Below, one piece after another: positions 23,477-32,231 of a stretch of DNA of 64,000 bases. Source of the DNA: Nonomuraea sp. SYSU D8015 (GTDB lineage: Bacteria > Actinomycetota > Actinomycetes > Streptosporangiales > Streptosporangiaceae); contig NZ_VJYI01000002.1 in assembly GCF_008065375.1 (NCBI RefSeq), positions 620,001 through 684,000 of the forward strand, given 5' to 3'. The position numbers were made by a program, and so were the translations under genes. A model generated the notes under the pieces. It worked only from the letters and a program-made list of their open reading frames with translations, ran no database searches and had not been told where the DNA came from. How positions within the stretch are numbered: position 1 is the stretch's first letter; each line of letters starts with the position of its first letter.

Positions 23477-24205
23477 ATGTCGGTTTCGGATATCGGTAGC
23501 AGACCGTCGGCCCCCGTCACCGTGCTGCTCGTCGAGGACGACGAGGTGATCCGCAAGACGGTCGAGATGGCGCTGGAGCGCTACGGCTATCGTGTGAGCA
23601 CGGCGGGCGACGGTCTGACCGGCCTCGAACTGTTCAGGGAGCAGCGGCACGACGTGCTGCTGCTGGACGTGATGCTGCCGGGGCTGGACGGCATCGGGCT
23701 GTGCCGGAAGATCAGGGAATCCAGCATGGACCCGATCCTGATGATGTCCGCGCGGGGTGACGCCCTGGACGTGGTGTCGGGTCTGGAGGCGGGAGCCGAT
23801 GACTACGTCGTCAAGCCGGTCGACACCTCCGTACTGGTGGCCAGGATCCGTTCCCTGCTGCGCCGCGCCTCCTTCGCCCCAGGCCCTGAGCGCACTCCCG
23901 AACCCGCTGCCGGCGGTGCCACCGATTTGGTCTTCGGGGACCTGACCATCGATCCGCAGGGTCTGGAAGTACACCGGGCCGGCGAACCGGTCGCACTGGC
24001 CCCCACCGAGTTGCGCTTGCTGCTGGAGTTCGCGGCGAATCCAGGGATCGTGCTGGACCGGCAGACACTGCTGCGCAACGTCTGGGACTACGGCTGGGAC
24101 GGGGACAGCCGCGTCGTCGACCTGTGTGTGCAGCGGCTACGCAAGAAGATCGGCCCCGACCGTATCGAGACGGTCCGAGGCTTCGGCTACAAGCTGCGGC
24201 GCTGA
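23477..24205 (+). CDS. OmpR/PhoB-family response regulator
   Basis: A 242-residue regulator. The receiver domain has the acidic pocket VEDDEV, the phosphorylated Asp in VLLLDVMLPGLDG, a Ser in MMSARG and Lys in YVVKPVD. The C-terminal winged helix (TELRLLLEFAANPG, VDLCVQRLRKKIGPD, ETVRGFGYKLRR) is of the OmpR type. It is followed one base later by the GTG of its kinase gene, so the two form an operon. It resembles CseB-type envelope-stress regulators and probably acts on the flanking duplicated leaders. Confidence 0.93.
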   Translation: MSVSDIGSRPSAPVTVLLVEDDEVIRKTVEMALERYGYRVSTAGDGLTGLELFREQRHDVLLLDVMLPGLDGIGLCRKIRESSMDPILMMSARGDALDVVSGLEAGADDYVVKPVDTSVLVARIRSLLRRASFAPGPERTPEPAAGGATDLVFGDLTIDPQGLEVHRAGEPVALAPTELRLLLEFAANPGIVLDRQTLLRNVWDYGWDGDSRVVDLCVQRLRKKIGPDRIETVRGFGYKLRR

Positions 24206-24206
24206 G

Positions 24207-25499
24207 GTGAGACCCGCCATCGCCCGGACGGCACATGGGCTGCTGAACTGGAGGTCGCTACGCTGGAAGATCGCCGCGCTGGTGGCCGTGGCGTGCTGCG
24301 CGGTCGCGCTGGCCCTTGGAGTGCTGGTCCACCAGAGCACCTCTGAGCGTTCCATGAGCCTGGGCAGGGACCGGGCTTTCAGCGAACTGCTGGTCGTGGT
24401 GGACGACTACCGGCGTACGGGCAGGACACCCGCTTATGCGGATCCCGCGGAGATTCCCCCCGTGCTGCTCCAGCAGGCCAGGAGCACCGGACAGTACATC
24501 ACCTGGTACGACGACCGCCGGCCGGACATTCCCTGGATGTGGGCGGTGCAGTCAGTCGGTGGCCAGGCGCTGGCCGTGAAGATCGACATGGGGCCCGAGA
24601 TGCGCAGTCTGCGGGCCCTGGACCGGCACATCGTGATGGCCTCTCTGGCCGTGCTCGCCGTTGTCGTGCCCCTGGGGGCGTTGGCCGCAGAGTTGCCCAA
24701 CAGGCGGCTGAGGCGGGTGGCCCGTACCGCGCGGCGTATCGCGGACGGCGATCTGGAAGCCCGGAGCATGGTGGGCGGCCGGGGCGGCGACGAGATCAGT
24801 GATATCTCGGCCACCGTCGACTCGATGGCCGACAGTTTGCGGGACCGGCTGCTCAGTGAACAGCGCTTCACCGCCGATGTCGCCCATGAGCTGCGTACTC
24901 CGCTGATGGGCCTGGTCATCTCGGCCGAACTGCTTCCGGAGAGCGAGGCGACCGAGCTGGTCAGAGATCGGGTGCGGGTGCTGCGAACGCTGGTGGAGGA
25001 CCTGCTGGAGATCTCCCGCCTCGACGCGGGCGTGGAGCGGGCCGATCGCGTTCTGGTGCCGCTGGGCCGGTTCGTCGAGGAGTCCGTAGGCCGGACGGGA
25101 CTGCAGGTCCAGCTGACGGTGACCGGTGATCCAGTCGCCGACACCGATCCGCGCCGACTCGACCGGATCATCGCCAACCTGGTCGCCAACGCCCACCGCC
25201 ACGGACGCTCTCCTGTCGAAATCACCGTGAACGACACGGCGATCGTCGTACGCGACCACGGCCCCGGATTCCCCGACGAACTGCTCGCAGACGGACCGCA
25301 GCGCTTCCGCACCGGCGCGGCCGGACGCGGGCGGGGCCACGGCCTGGGCCTGATCATCGCCCTTGGCCAGGCACAGGTGATCGGCGCCGGGCTGGCCTTC
25401 GCCAACGCTCCGGACGGCGGCGCGATCGCCACGCTTCACCTGCGGGGCGATATCAGCTCCGAGGCTGATACCAGTCTGATGCTCCCCAAAGACTGCTGA
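24207..25499 (+). CDS. Sensor histidine kinase partner
   Basis: A 430-residue kinase; GTG 24207 lies one base after the regulator stop. A membrane segment (LRWKIAALVAVACCAVALAL) precedes an extracytoplasmic sensor of about 110 residues and a second segment (IVMASLAVLAVVVPLGALAA). HAMP follows, then the phosphoacceptor His in FTADVAHELRTPLMGLV. The ATPase domain has NLVANAHRHGRS (N box), VRDHGPGFPDEL (G1) and GRGHGLGLIIA (G2). It should autophosphorylate on an envelope signal and pass phosphate to the regulator. Confidence 0.93.
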   Translation: MRPAIARTAHGLLNWRSLRWKIAALVAVACCAVALALGVLVHQSTSERSMSLGRDRAFSELLVVVDDYRRTGRTPAYADPAEIPPVLLQQARSTGQYITWYDDRRPDIPWMWAVQSVGGQALAVKIDMGPEMRSLRALDRHIVMASLAVLAVVVPLGALAAELPNRRLRRVARTARRIADGDLEARSMVGGRGGDEISDISATVDSMADSLRDRLLSEQRFTADVAHELRTPLMGLVISAELLPESEATELVRDRVRVLRTLVEDLLEISRLDAGVERADRVLVPLGRFVEESVGRTGLQVQLTVTGDPVADTDPRRLDRIIANLVANAHRHGRSPVEITVNDTAIVVRDHGPGFPDELLADGPQRFRTGAAGRGRGHGLGLIIALGQAQVIGAGLAFANAPDGGAIATLHLRGDISSEADTSLMLPKDC

Positions 25500-25762
25500 A
25501 GCTGGGCAATCCACGGCCGTGGCTGACACACACCCGATACGTATCCAAGCGGCCGCCGATACGCGACCGCGACAGCGCGGAGACCCTCACCGCGCATGGT
25601 GGCTGACGTGCGCTGCCGCGGCGTACCGACCTCTCGGAGCGGAGCTTTCCATGTGCTCTGCCCACCCGCTCCGTCCGAACGCAGGGCGGCCATAGCCACG
25701 AAAGAAGACCATGCCGAGCACACTTCGCCTCCCTCGTACTCGCGTCGCACTCGCGGCCTTCC
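25494..25762. repeat. Inverted leader duplication, copy B
   Basis: Reverse-complement match to 22858-23130. It begins at the kinase stop codon and runs through the promoter and first 17 codons of the lipoprotein gene (MPSTLRLPRTRVALAAF versus MPNTLLLPRTHVALAAF in the protease). Confidence 0.8.
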
Positions 25763-26212
25763 GCCTGCCTCGCGGGCCTGCTGGCCGGTTGCGGCAACGC
25801 CCATGAGTCGAGCGGCCCGCCGAACAACTCGTCGGCTTCCGTGTCTGATTCCGATTCCGCCGGTACGCCCGACGAGAAGTACACCGAATGGGAGGTCAAG
25901 TTCCGGTCGTGCCTGAGCGACAAGGGCTTCGAGCTTCCGAAGGAGGCCGGGAAAATCGACTTCGGCGACCGGCAGGACGCGTACGAGGTAGCGAGGGACG
26001 CCTGTATCAAGAAGATCGGCAAGCCGCCGACGGCCTCCGGCGACCAGCCCGCCATGTCCGGCGAGGAAGCAAAGGAGAAGGAGCTCAAGACCCTCCAGTG
26101 TCTCCGCGACCACGGGTACAACGTCAAAGATCCCGCTCCCGGACAGGCCGCACAGGTCGAGGTGCCTGATGGCGTCTCGCGGGACGGCTTGAAGGAGTGC
26201 CACGGCAAGTGA
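25711..26212 (+). pseudogene. Lipoprotein gene with a frameshift in the signal peptide
   Basis: The ATG at 25711 begins a signal peptide (MPSTLRLPRTRVALAAF), but that frame stops soon after. The neighbouring frame carries the lipobox (CLAGLLAGCGN) and the mature protein to 26212. One surplus base in TTCCGCC near 25760 explains both. The mature part has two similar halves with a C-L motif (CLSDKGFELPKEAG and CLRDHGYNVKDPAPG). They resemble the short lipoproteins encoded beside kinase and RND-type adaptor genes in actinobacteria. A sequencing error or a GTG start at 25841 are alternatives. Confidence 0.6.
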
Positions 26213-26219
26213 CGTCCGA

Positions 26220-26401
26220 GCATTCCTCCGGGGAAGCCAGGAGATGAGCCCGCGCCGCGGGGACACGACCGCACGTGGGTGCCGGCGATCGCATCCCTCG
26301 CTGCCATCGCCCTCGGCGCGGTCGCGACCTTGGTGGTGATCCGGTCCGGGGGCGGCGCTGCCGAGGAGACAGAGGTTCCCTGTCGATCGCCGGGACTGTA
26401 G
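26220..26401 (+). pseudogene. Possible 5' remnant of a membrane adaptor gene
   Basis: One frame reads DRTWVPAIASLAAIALGAVA and on through TLVVIRSGGG, a membrane anchor like the N-terminus of HlyD/RND adaptors, and then ends at TAG 26399. It lacks a good start and the rest of the gene is missing. Its place after the lipoprotein fits the usual order lipoprotein then adaptor. The call is weak. Confidence 0.3.
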
Positions 26402-26415
26402 CCGACCATCCTGGG

Positions 26416-26571
26416 ATGCGGAACACCCTTCACTTCGAGATCGAAGGCTTGGACCAGACAGATATCCCGGCACTCGTGGACGCACTCGTCGCGGTGGAGA
26501 AACGATTTCCCGTCCTGGGGCGCCGAATGAGCACTCTCTGGAAGCCACCCGTATGGACGATCATGAACTGA
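26416..26571 (+). CDS. Small hypothetical protein (51 aa)
   Basis: A 51-residue frame from ATG 26416 (MRNTLHFEIEGLDQTDIPAL). It reads like a protein fragment with an amphipathic helix. There is no strong ribosome-binding site. It could be a decayed gene. Confidence 0.3.
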   Translation: MRNTLHFEIEGLDQTDIPALVDALVAVEKRFPVLGRRMSTLWKPPVWTIMN

Positions 26572-26652
26572 GCTGGACGGATCTGAATGGCCAAGGCGCC
26601 AGCGAGCAGTGCGGCCAACGGTTCTGAATAACCCTGGAGATCATTTGAGTAC

Positions 26653-27554
26653 CTACGGATCAGATGTCGGCAGGGGCATCATGGGGTTATGAGGCTCTTC
26701 ACAATCCAAGGTGTAGTCGTGGCCTGAAGCCGCCGGTTTCCAACAGGGATCTGGCGATGTCGTTGGTGAGGTTGCGGAATCCGAGGGCGGAGCCGCGTCG
26801 CTCTTGCGTCCGCGGTGCTCGTGGATGGCCAGTTGGACACGTCGGCGGCATCGGTCGAGTGCGTCGCCGGCCAGACGCACGACGTGGAATGGGTCCATGA
26901 CCGCGACCTCGTCGGGCAGTTCCTCGCTGGCGGCGGTCTCGAACCCGGTGAAACCGTCCATCGCGACGACCTCGACGCGGTTGCGCCAGGACTCTTCGCG
27001 TTCGGCGGGCCAAGCCTTGAAAGCCTGCTTGGAGCGGCCTTCGACCATGTCGAGCAGCCGGGCAGGGCCGATGCCGTCACGGATGCCGGTCAGGTCAATG
27101 ATCACAGTGACGTACTTGTCGCCACGCCTGGTGTGGCGCCACACGTGCTGGTCGACGCCGATCGCGGTGACGTCGTCGAACCGGCCGGTGTCGTCGATGA
27201 GGACGCGCTTGCGGTGAGGTACTGGCAGACGATGGCTTCAAGCGCCCACCGCAGCCCGCGATGCGAGAGCTTCGCCCGCGGCTCAGCCGCCTTGGTGGTG
27301 TCTTGCCGCCACACGTGCCCACAGTCGATGCAGCGGTAGCGGCGGATCGTGAGGTGAAGGATCGTGGGCAGCCAGCCGAGTGGCTCGTGCGCCAGTCGCC
27401 GGGTCACGGTGTCACGCGGTGTGCCATCGCAACCGCAGCGGCGGCACCACTGATCGGACTCGACGACCCGGCACGCGAGAACCGCACGATCCGGGGCGAG
27501 TCGCTGACCGGTGACTTCGAGCCCGAGCTCGTCAAGGCGGCAGAACGTAGTCAT
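26653..27554 (-). pseudogene. ISL3-family transposase, frameshifted and truncated
   Basis: The N-terminus (MTTFCRLDELGLEVTGQRL) carries the zinc-finger part of ISL3 transposases (CRRCGCDGTPRD, YRCIDCGHVWRQ). The frame is lost near 27200 and resumes in another frame with the DDE core (YVTVIIDLTGIRDGIGPARL, VVAMDGFTGFETAA, VAVMDPFHVVRLAGDALDRC). The C-terminal third is missing. No flanking repeats were found, so this is a fossil. Confidence 0.85.
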
Positions 27555-27769
27555 GCCAGCGCGGGCGAAGCCCGCCTCAGGGGTAGCGTCGTGCAACGTC
27601 GAGGTCTTCCGGATGGGCTTGGTGTAGGAACCCCCCATCCTCGGGAGACCTCGACGCCTACGTCAGGGACCGGCGGTGGCAGCTCACCCGCGTCGGTGGC
27701 CAGGTGACCGGGGCAGGAAATACACCGTGGCTTCGGTCGCGGCTGGTGGGCCACTTAGCTCTGGGGCAT

Positions 27770-28639
27770 TCAGCGGCTGATGTCGTCCAGCTCGGTCAAG
27801 TCCTCATGAGAGAGGGAGAGTCCCGCGCCGGCGATGTTCTCGCGCAGGTGTGCCGTCGATGACGTGCCGGGGATGAGCAGGATGTTCGGTGATCGCTGCA
27901 GCAGCCAGGCCAGTGCGACGGACATCGATGTCGCCTCCAATCGAGCGGCGACCGCCGAGAGCGCCGAGGACTGAAGCGGGGTAAAGCCCCCGAGGGGGAA
28001 GAAGGGCACGTACGCGACGCGTTCGGTGGCGAGCCGGTCGATGAGCTTGTCGTCGTGGCGGTGGGCGAGGTTGTACATGTTCTGCACGCACACGATCGGC
28101 GCGATGCTCTGTGCCTCGGTGACCTGCTCCTCGGTGGCGTTGCTGACCCCGAGGTGGCGGATCAGGCCCTGCTGCTGGAGTTCGACGAGCGTCTCGAACG
28201 CCTCGGCGAGCGAGCCGGGCTGGGGACCTTCGGCGTTGCCGAGTCGGAGGTTGACCAGGTCGAGTACGTCGAGCTGGAGGGACTTGAGGTTGTCGTGGAC
28301 CTGGCGGCGCAGATCTTCGGGTCGCCGGGCCGGAGGCCAGCCACCCTGTTCGTCGCGGGTCGCGCCCACCTTGGTCACGATGTGCAGCGACTCGGGATAG
28401 GGGTGCAGTGCCTCGCGGATCAACTCGTTGGTGACGCGCGGCCCGTAGGCGTCGCTGGTGTCGATGTGGGTGATACCGAGGTCGACCGCTTCACGCAGAA
28501 CGGCCAGGGCGCCCTCGCGATCGGCGGGCGGCCCCATGACCCACGGGCCGGCCAGTTGCATGGCGCCGTAGCCGAACCGGGTGACGGTCAGGTCACCCAG
28601 AGTCCAGGTGCCGCCGGGAAGCGAGGAGGGTGTGCTCAT
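27770..28639 (-). CDS. Aldo/keto reductase
   Basis: A 289-residue NAD(P)H-dependent reductase with start MSTPSSLPGGTWTLGDLTV. The TIM-barrel landmarks are FGYGAMQLAG, THIDTSDAYGPRVTNELI (catalytic Asp and Tyr), VTKVGA (Lys), RHLGVSNATEEQV and LLIPGTSS (cofactor site). The usual active-site histidine region reads VNLRLG, where many relatives have L-H, so the substrate range may differ. It diverges from the HxlR gene, the classic layout for an HxlR-controlled reductase. Confidence 0.9.
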   Translation of the reverse strand: MSTPSSLPGGTWTLGDLTVTRFGYGAMQLAGPWVMGPPADREGALAVLREAVDLGITHIDTSDAYGPRVTNELIREALHPYPESLHIVTKVGATRDEQGGWPPARRPEDLRRQVHDNLKSLQLDVLDLVNLRLGNAEGPQPGSLAEAFETLVELQQQGLIRHLGVSNATEEQVTEAQSIAPIVCVQNMYNLAHRHDDKLIDRLATERVAYVPFFPLGGFTPLQSSALSAVAARLEATSMSVALAWLLQRSPNILLIPGTSSTAHLRENIAGAGLSLSHEDLTELDDISR

Positions 28640-28707
28640 CCTGTTGCCTTTCGTCGTGCACTTGAGGGGTGGCGCCTGCTGCCTCCCTGCAGCAGTATTG
28701 GAGAGAA

Positions 28708-28740
28708 ACTTCCTTCCAGGAAGTAGGCACTCGTGAGTGC
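28708..28740. promoter_or_regulatory. Operator candidates between the reductase and HxlR genes
   Basis: Two dyads lie side by side: ACTTCC-TTCCA-GGAAGT (28708-28724) and GCACTC-GT-GAGTGC (28727-28740). They fill the 123-base divergent gap and are good candidates for HxlR dimer binding. Confidence 0.6.
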
Positions 28741-28762
28741 GTAACCCACCCATCGGCGAGAG

Positions 28763-29218
28763 GTGCGATCAGTGACGACGATGAAGGCGGCCCAGAAGAG
28801 GGCTCAGGCCAAGGTGGAGTACAACGCGTTCCTGGCAGGGTGCCCCAGCCGGCAGCTGCTCGACCGCATCTCGGACAAGTGGGTCGTCCTGATCCTTTGT
28901 GCGCTGGGCGGCGACAACAGCCCTCGCCAGCCCGGTGCGGCACACGCAGACGCTCCGAAGGCGATGCGTTACTCCGAGATCTCTCGTCTTCTGGCCGGGG
29001 TCAGCCAGAAGATGCTGACCCAGACGCTACGGTCGCTGGAGCGCGATGGTCTACTCACCCGTACCGTGACGCCCACCGTCCCTGTCACCGTCTCCTACGA
29101 GCTGACCGACCTCGGTCTCTCGCTCCACCACATGACGCGCGGGCTCAGAAACTGGGCGCAGACGCACATGGCGGAGGTCCTCGCAAACCGCGAGAACCAC
29201 GACGCTCGCACCTCCTGA
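28763..29218 (+). CDS. HxlR-family transcriptional regulator
   Basis: A 151-residue MarR-like regulator. The core SDKWVVLILCALGG, then RYSEISRLLAGVSQKMLTQT and LRSLERDGLLTRTV, is the HxlR winged helix. CPSRQLLDRI contains the cysteine often found near the N-terminus of redox- or quinone-sensing members. There is a proline-rich insertion (PRQPGAAHADAPKA) in the first helix region. It likely represses the divergent aldo/keto reductase. Confidence 0.9.
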   Translation: MRSVTTMKAAQKRAQAKVEYNAFLAGCPSRQLLDRISDKWVVLILCALGGDNSPRQPGAAHADAPKAMRYSEISRLLAGVSQKMLTQTLRSLERDGLLTRTVTPTVPVTVSYELTDLGLSLHHMTRGLRNWAQTHMAEVLANRENHDARTS

Positions 29219-29287
29219 CGACTCACATCCAACCGTCCAACAGCTCCATATTCTCGGCGCTGCACCCTCAACTGCGAAGAGCCGGTT

Positions 29288-29479
29288 ATGAATGCACACG
29301 ATCGTGAGGCATGGACCATCGACGACATACGGCGCGAGTTTGAGCGGTATAGCGCGTTGGTAAACGCCGCCGACCTGGCCCCGAGCACCAAGAGCACCTA
29401 CCTGGTACATGCTGATCGATTCGTGCGCTGGCTGGCTGGCGAGGTGCACATTGCCCCCGGCCGGCGTCCGTCCGTATAG
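29288..29479 (+). CDS. Small protein resembling a recombinase core-binding domain
   Basis: A 63-residue frame (MNAHDREAWTIDDIRREFER) with APSTKSTYLVHADRFVRWLA, which looks like the SAM-like core-binding domain at the N-terminus of tyrosine recombinases. The catalytic domain is absent. It may be a freestanding small protein or the stump of an integrase once belonging to the segment bounded by att copy 3, 170 bases away. Confidence 0.55.
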   Translation: MNAHDREAWTIDDIRREFERYSALVNAADLAPSTKSTYLVHADRFVRWLAGEVHIAPGRRPSV

Positions 29480-29650
29480 ACGGGAGGACCAGGCCGGCGA
29501 AGTGCGCGTCGCGCTGAAGCGAGCAGGTGGGCGGGCGCGATCGTCGTGCCATTAGCGTGCCATTAAGGGCGGTCAGCAGCGGTCAATCACGATCACTCGC
29601 GGACCGTCCTCAGCGCAGGTCGAGGCCGTTGCGCCTGAAGATCGGACCGT

Positions 29651-29693
29651 TTTGCAAGCAGGAAGTCAGGAGTTCGAATCTCCTAGGCTCCAC
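29651..29693 (+). repeat. att copy 3 with terminator (29702-29736)
   Basis: Forty-three bases are identical to the core of copies 1 and 2, from TTTGCAAG to GGCTCCAC. The hairpin AAAGGCCACTCCCCG with an imperfect complement follows at 29702-29736. No tRNA 5' half precedes it. Confidence 0.88.
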
Positions 29694-29775
29694 TCCAGGT
29701 CAAAGGCCACTCCCCGTGATCGGGAAGTAGCCTTTTTTGATCTTCTGCAGCTGCCGCAAGGAACCTCTGTGTCGT

Positions 29776-30186
29776 TCACTGGGGGCGAGTGACCGGAACT
29801 ACCGTAACGAAGTGGTCCAGGCCTTTGAAATCCTGGGGATTGCAGGTGTACAGAGGGAGCCGGTTCGCAATTGCCACACAGGCAATCATCAGATCTGCGG
29901 TGCGAGGGCGTGGTCTGCGTCCTGAGGTGATGGCAGCCGTCCACAACTGGCCGTACTCGCGAGCGGCAGTGTCGTCGAAAGGGAGGGGATCGAATTCGGC
30001 TTCGGCGGTCTGCAAGATCTTCATTCGCTGGGCGAGTTCCTGCGGGCCTGTGGATACCAAGACGCCGACCGACAACTCCGCTGTGGTGATGGCACTGATC
30101 AACATCTCATCGGGGAGTTCGTCAGGATCGCTGCCGGCGCGCAGGATGAGGATGTTGGTGTCGAGCAGGCCTAGCGCGTGGGTCAT
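29776..30186 (-). CDS. PIN-domain toxin (VapC-like)
   Basis: A 136-residue PIN ribonuclease. The acidic residues are in GLLDTNILIL (first Asp), ISAITTAELSVGV (Glu), RPRTADLMIACVAIAN (Asp) and YTCNPQDFKGL (last Asp). It should cleave RNA when freed from its antitoxin. The start overlaps the stop of the antitoxin gene by four bases. The pair is the only content of the short att copy 3 to copy 4 segment besides a GNAT gene. Confidence 0.92.
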   Translation of the reverse strand: MTHALGLLDTNILILRAGSDPDELPDEMLISAITTAELSVGVLVSTGPQELAQRMKILQTAEAEFDPLPFDDTAAREYGQLWTAAITSGRRPRPRTADLMIACVAIANRLPLYTCNPQDFKGLDHFVTVVPVTRPQ

Positions 30187-30530
30187 CCCTCGTCCTCAGC
30201 GAATTCGCGTCGGCCGTATGCACGATCGTAAGGATCGAAGAAATCGTCGTTGACGTGGCGCTCCATGTCCTCGCGATATTTACGGTCATCCAGTCGCGGC
30301 ATGCCACGCGACACGGCGGCGAACTCAGCGCGCGAAACGGCCGGGCGCCGGCGGCGGAGAGGGACCAGATCACCGATGTGATGGCCATTACGGGTAACGG
30401 CGTACCGCTCCCCACGCTCCAGGCCATCCATGATCTCCGCCGACCGGGTACGCAGGTCGCGTTGAGATATCTCATGGGAGCGATCAGGGTCCGGAGCGCT
30501 CACATCTGAAAGGCGACTGCGTTGTGCCAT
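30183..30530 (-). CDS. Phd/YefM-family antitoxin
   Basis: A 115-residue antitoxin. The Phd fold is seen in ISQRDLRTRSAEIMDGLERG and YAVTRNGHHIGDLVPLRRRR. The C-terminal acidic half (DDRKYREDMERHVNDDFFDP) would wrap the PIN toxin. It probably represses its own promoter, as is usual for the family. The N-terminal 18 residues are poorly conserved, so a later start is possible. Confidence 0.88.
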   Translation of the reverse strand: MAQRSRLSDVSAPDPDRSHEISQRDLRTRSAEIMDGLERGERYAVTRNGHHIGDLVPLRRRRPAVSRAEFAAVSRGMPRLDDRKYREDMERHVNDDFFDPYDRAYGRREFAEDEG

Positions 30531-30774
30531 CCGGTGCTACAAGGTGGCACCCCGGGACGAGTATCGAGGCCCCAGGGGCAGTAGTGAATGGGAAGTGACC
30601 GGATGTGGGGCGTCCGTTCGGGAGACCGCTCTTGGCCGGCCCCTTGGTCCGGCAGAGGTTGCGCTTGATGAGCAGGTCATCCACAGCTGTGGACAGAACG
30701 GCCTTCAACAGGCGGTAGGCCTGGCCACGGTGACCTCGCGGACCCTGGCCGGCGACTACCCGAACGACCTGTCC

Positions 30775-31728
30775 TCAGGCCGCGGTCTTGGTCTTGATGA
30801 GCGGCGCGTCCCGCGACAGCTCCCGGAACCCGACGCTGTAGTAGAGCCCGCGCGCCTGGGGATGCCCCGGCGCACCCAGGCAGGCGACCGTCATACGAGT
30901 GGCCCCGGCCGCCCGCGCCAGATGCATTCCGTGCAGAAGCATCGCCCTGGCCAGCCCTCGACGCCGGTAGTCCGGATGCGTCCCGACCGGCTCGAACTCG
31001 GCGGTCTTGTTCGCCTCGTCGAGCCACATGATCGTCGAGGATGCCATGGTTCCGTCCGGCGCCTCCACCAGGACATGCAGGTCGCCGCGATACCCCGCCG
31101 CCTGCCGGACGCCCTGGTAGGCCTTGGCCGTGTACGGCGAGGGGGCCCAGGCGTCCACATGGGCCCGGACCGCAGCCTCCGGCCCGGCCTCCTCGGCGGT
31201 GCGGAACCGGAATCCGTCCGGCAGTGCCGGCTTTTCCACGTCGATGAGGTCCCGCTCGTTCATCTGGGTCCAGGACCCGGCGTCGCCGAGCGCGGCCGGG
31301 TCGTTCTCATAGCCGTGCGCCGCCCATCGCTTCAGCGCGAACTCATCGGCGGCGCTCGGCAGCACCGTCCGCTCAAGGTCCGCCGCCGTATCGTCGTACC
31401 AGTCGATCACCTCGTCCACCAGCCCGGCGTGGTCGGGACAGACCTGATACGCCAGATAGGCGCCGGTGACGTCCTTCACCGATCCGTCGCTCCGCCTCAC
31501 CTGGTGCGGAAGCTGAGCCCAGCCCCACGCCACCAGATCCCCACCAGAAAACCACAGCCGACGCCGCCAGCTTGCGCCGTAGTCGGCGTGCCCCTTGCCC
31601 CAGTTCCAGGCCAGTTCGCCGAACGACGCGTCGGTGTTCACCAGGTCCGGGCGGGTGGCGGTGACCCGCTGCGCCAGACCCTGCATGAGCTGCACGTCCG
31701 CGGCGGTCACAAGCTCAGAGTTCGTCAT
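30775..31728 (-). CDS. GNAT-family N-acetyltransferase (tandem GNAT)
   Basis: A 317-residue protein starting MTNSELVTAADVQLMQGLAQ; the longer frame upstream is antisense to att copy 4 and is rejected. The C-terminal half holds the GNAT core: TIMWLDEANKTAEFEPVGTH and DYRRRGLARAMLLHGMHLAR (acetyl-CoA loop RRRGLA), ending at YYSVGFRELSRDAPL. The N-terminal half is a degenerate second GNAT domain. The acceptor is unknown. The stretch 30531-30774 between it and the antitoxin gene holds no gene. Confidence 0.85.
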   Translation of the reverse strand: MTNSELVTAADVQLMQGLAQRVTATRPDLVNTDASFGELAWNWGKGHADYGASWRRRLWFSGGDLVAWGWAQLPHQVRRSDGSVKDVTGAYLAYQVCPDHAGLVDEVIDWYDDTAADLERTVLPSAADEFALKRWAAHGYENDPAALGDAGSWTQMNERDLIDVEKPALPDGFRFRTAEEAGPEAAVRAHVDAWAPSPYTAKAYQGVRQAAGYRGDLHVLVEAPDGTMASSTIMWLDEANKTAEFEPVGTHPDYRRRGLARAMLLHGMHLARAAGATRMTVACLGAPGHPQARGLYYSVGFRELSRDAPLIKTKTAA

Positions 31729-31885
31729 AGTGCGCCACTGTGGCAGGACTCCACAAAGCCGTCGAACCGTTTTTCGGGGCCGCCGATCGCAGCAGTCAAC
31801 AGCTGGACGACACCACGAAGACCATCCATACACATCCGGTGCTCTGACTTGCGTTTCCCCGGTGAGACATGATCGGCATGCGTCT

Positions 31886-31929
31886 TTTGCAAGCAGGAAG
31901 CCAGGAGTTCGAATCTCCTGGGCTCCACC
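31886..31929 (+). repeat. att copy 4 (diverged) with terminator (31935-31970)
   Basis: It matches the core except for two changes (GAAGTC to GAAGCC, CCTAGG to CCTGGG). The hairpin AGAAGGCCACTTCCT pairs perfectly with its complement. The changes suggest the oldest junction, next to older chromosomal DNA on its right. The gap 31971-32231 holds no gene. Confidence 0.85.
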
Positions 31930-32231
31930 CAGACAGAAGGCCACTTCCTCACGTCAGGAAGTGGCCTTCTCGATCTCGTAAAGCTGCGAACAAAGAGGCT
32001 CTTCCATCCTGATCGTGCACGTCGGCAGCGTGTGCGCAGAGGGCGGGTTGGTGCGGGGATGGCGGGCCTATCCACACCCGGGTCGCCGGTGTCTTCTGGG
32101 TGCCGTGGCGTCCTGGAGGTGACCCGAATGGAGGAGCCGTTGCGCACAACGCCTTGCCATACTTGCCTGCCGCTCGGACCGGCGCCTTCGTCGATTGGAC
32201 GGCTGCACCAGGAGCGCGGCCCCGTGACTCA

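Noticed and set aside
31725..32147. Minus-strand frame with VEPRRFELLASCLQ, and the long N-terminal extension of the GNAT frame
   Set aside because: Both run through att copy 4. The GNAT start at 31728 is better supported.
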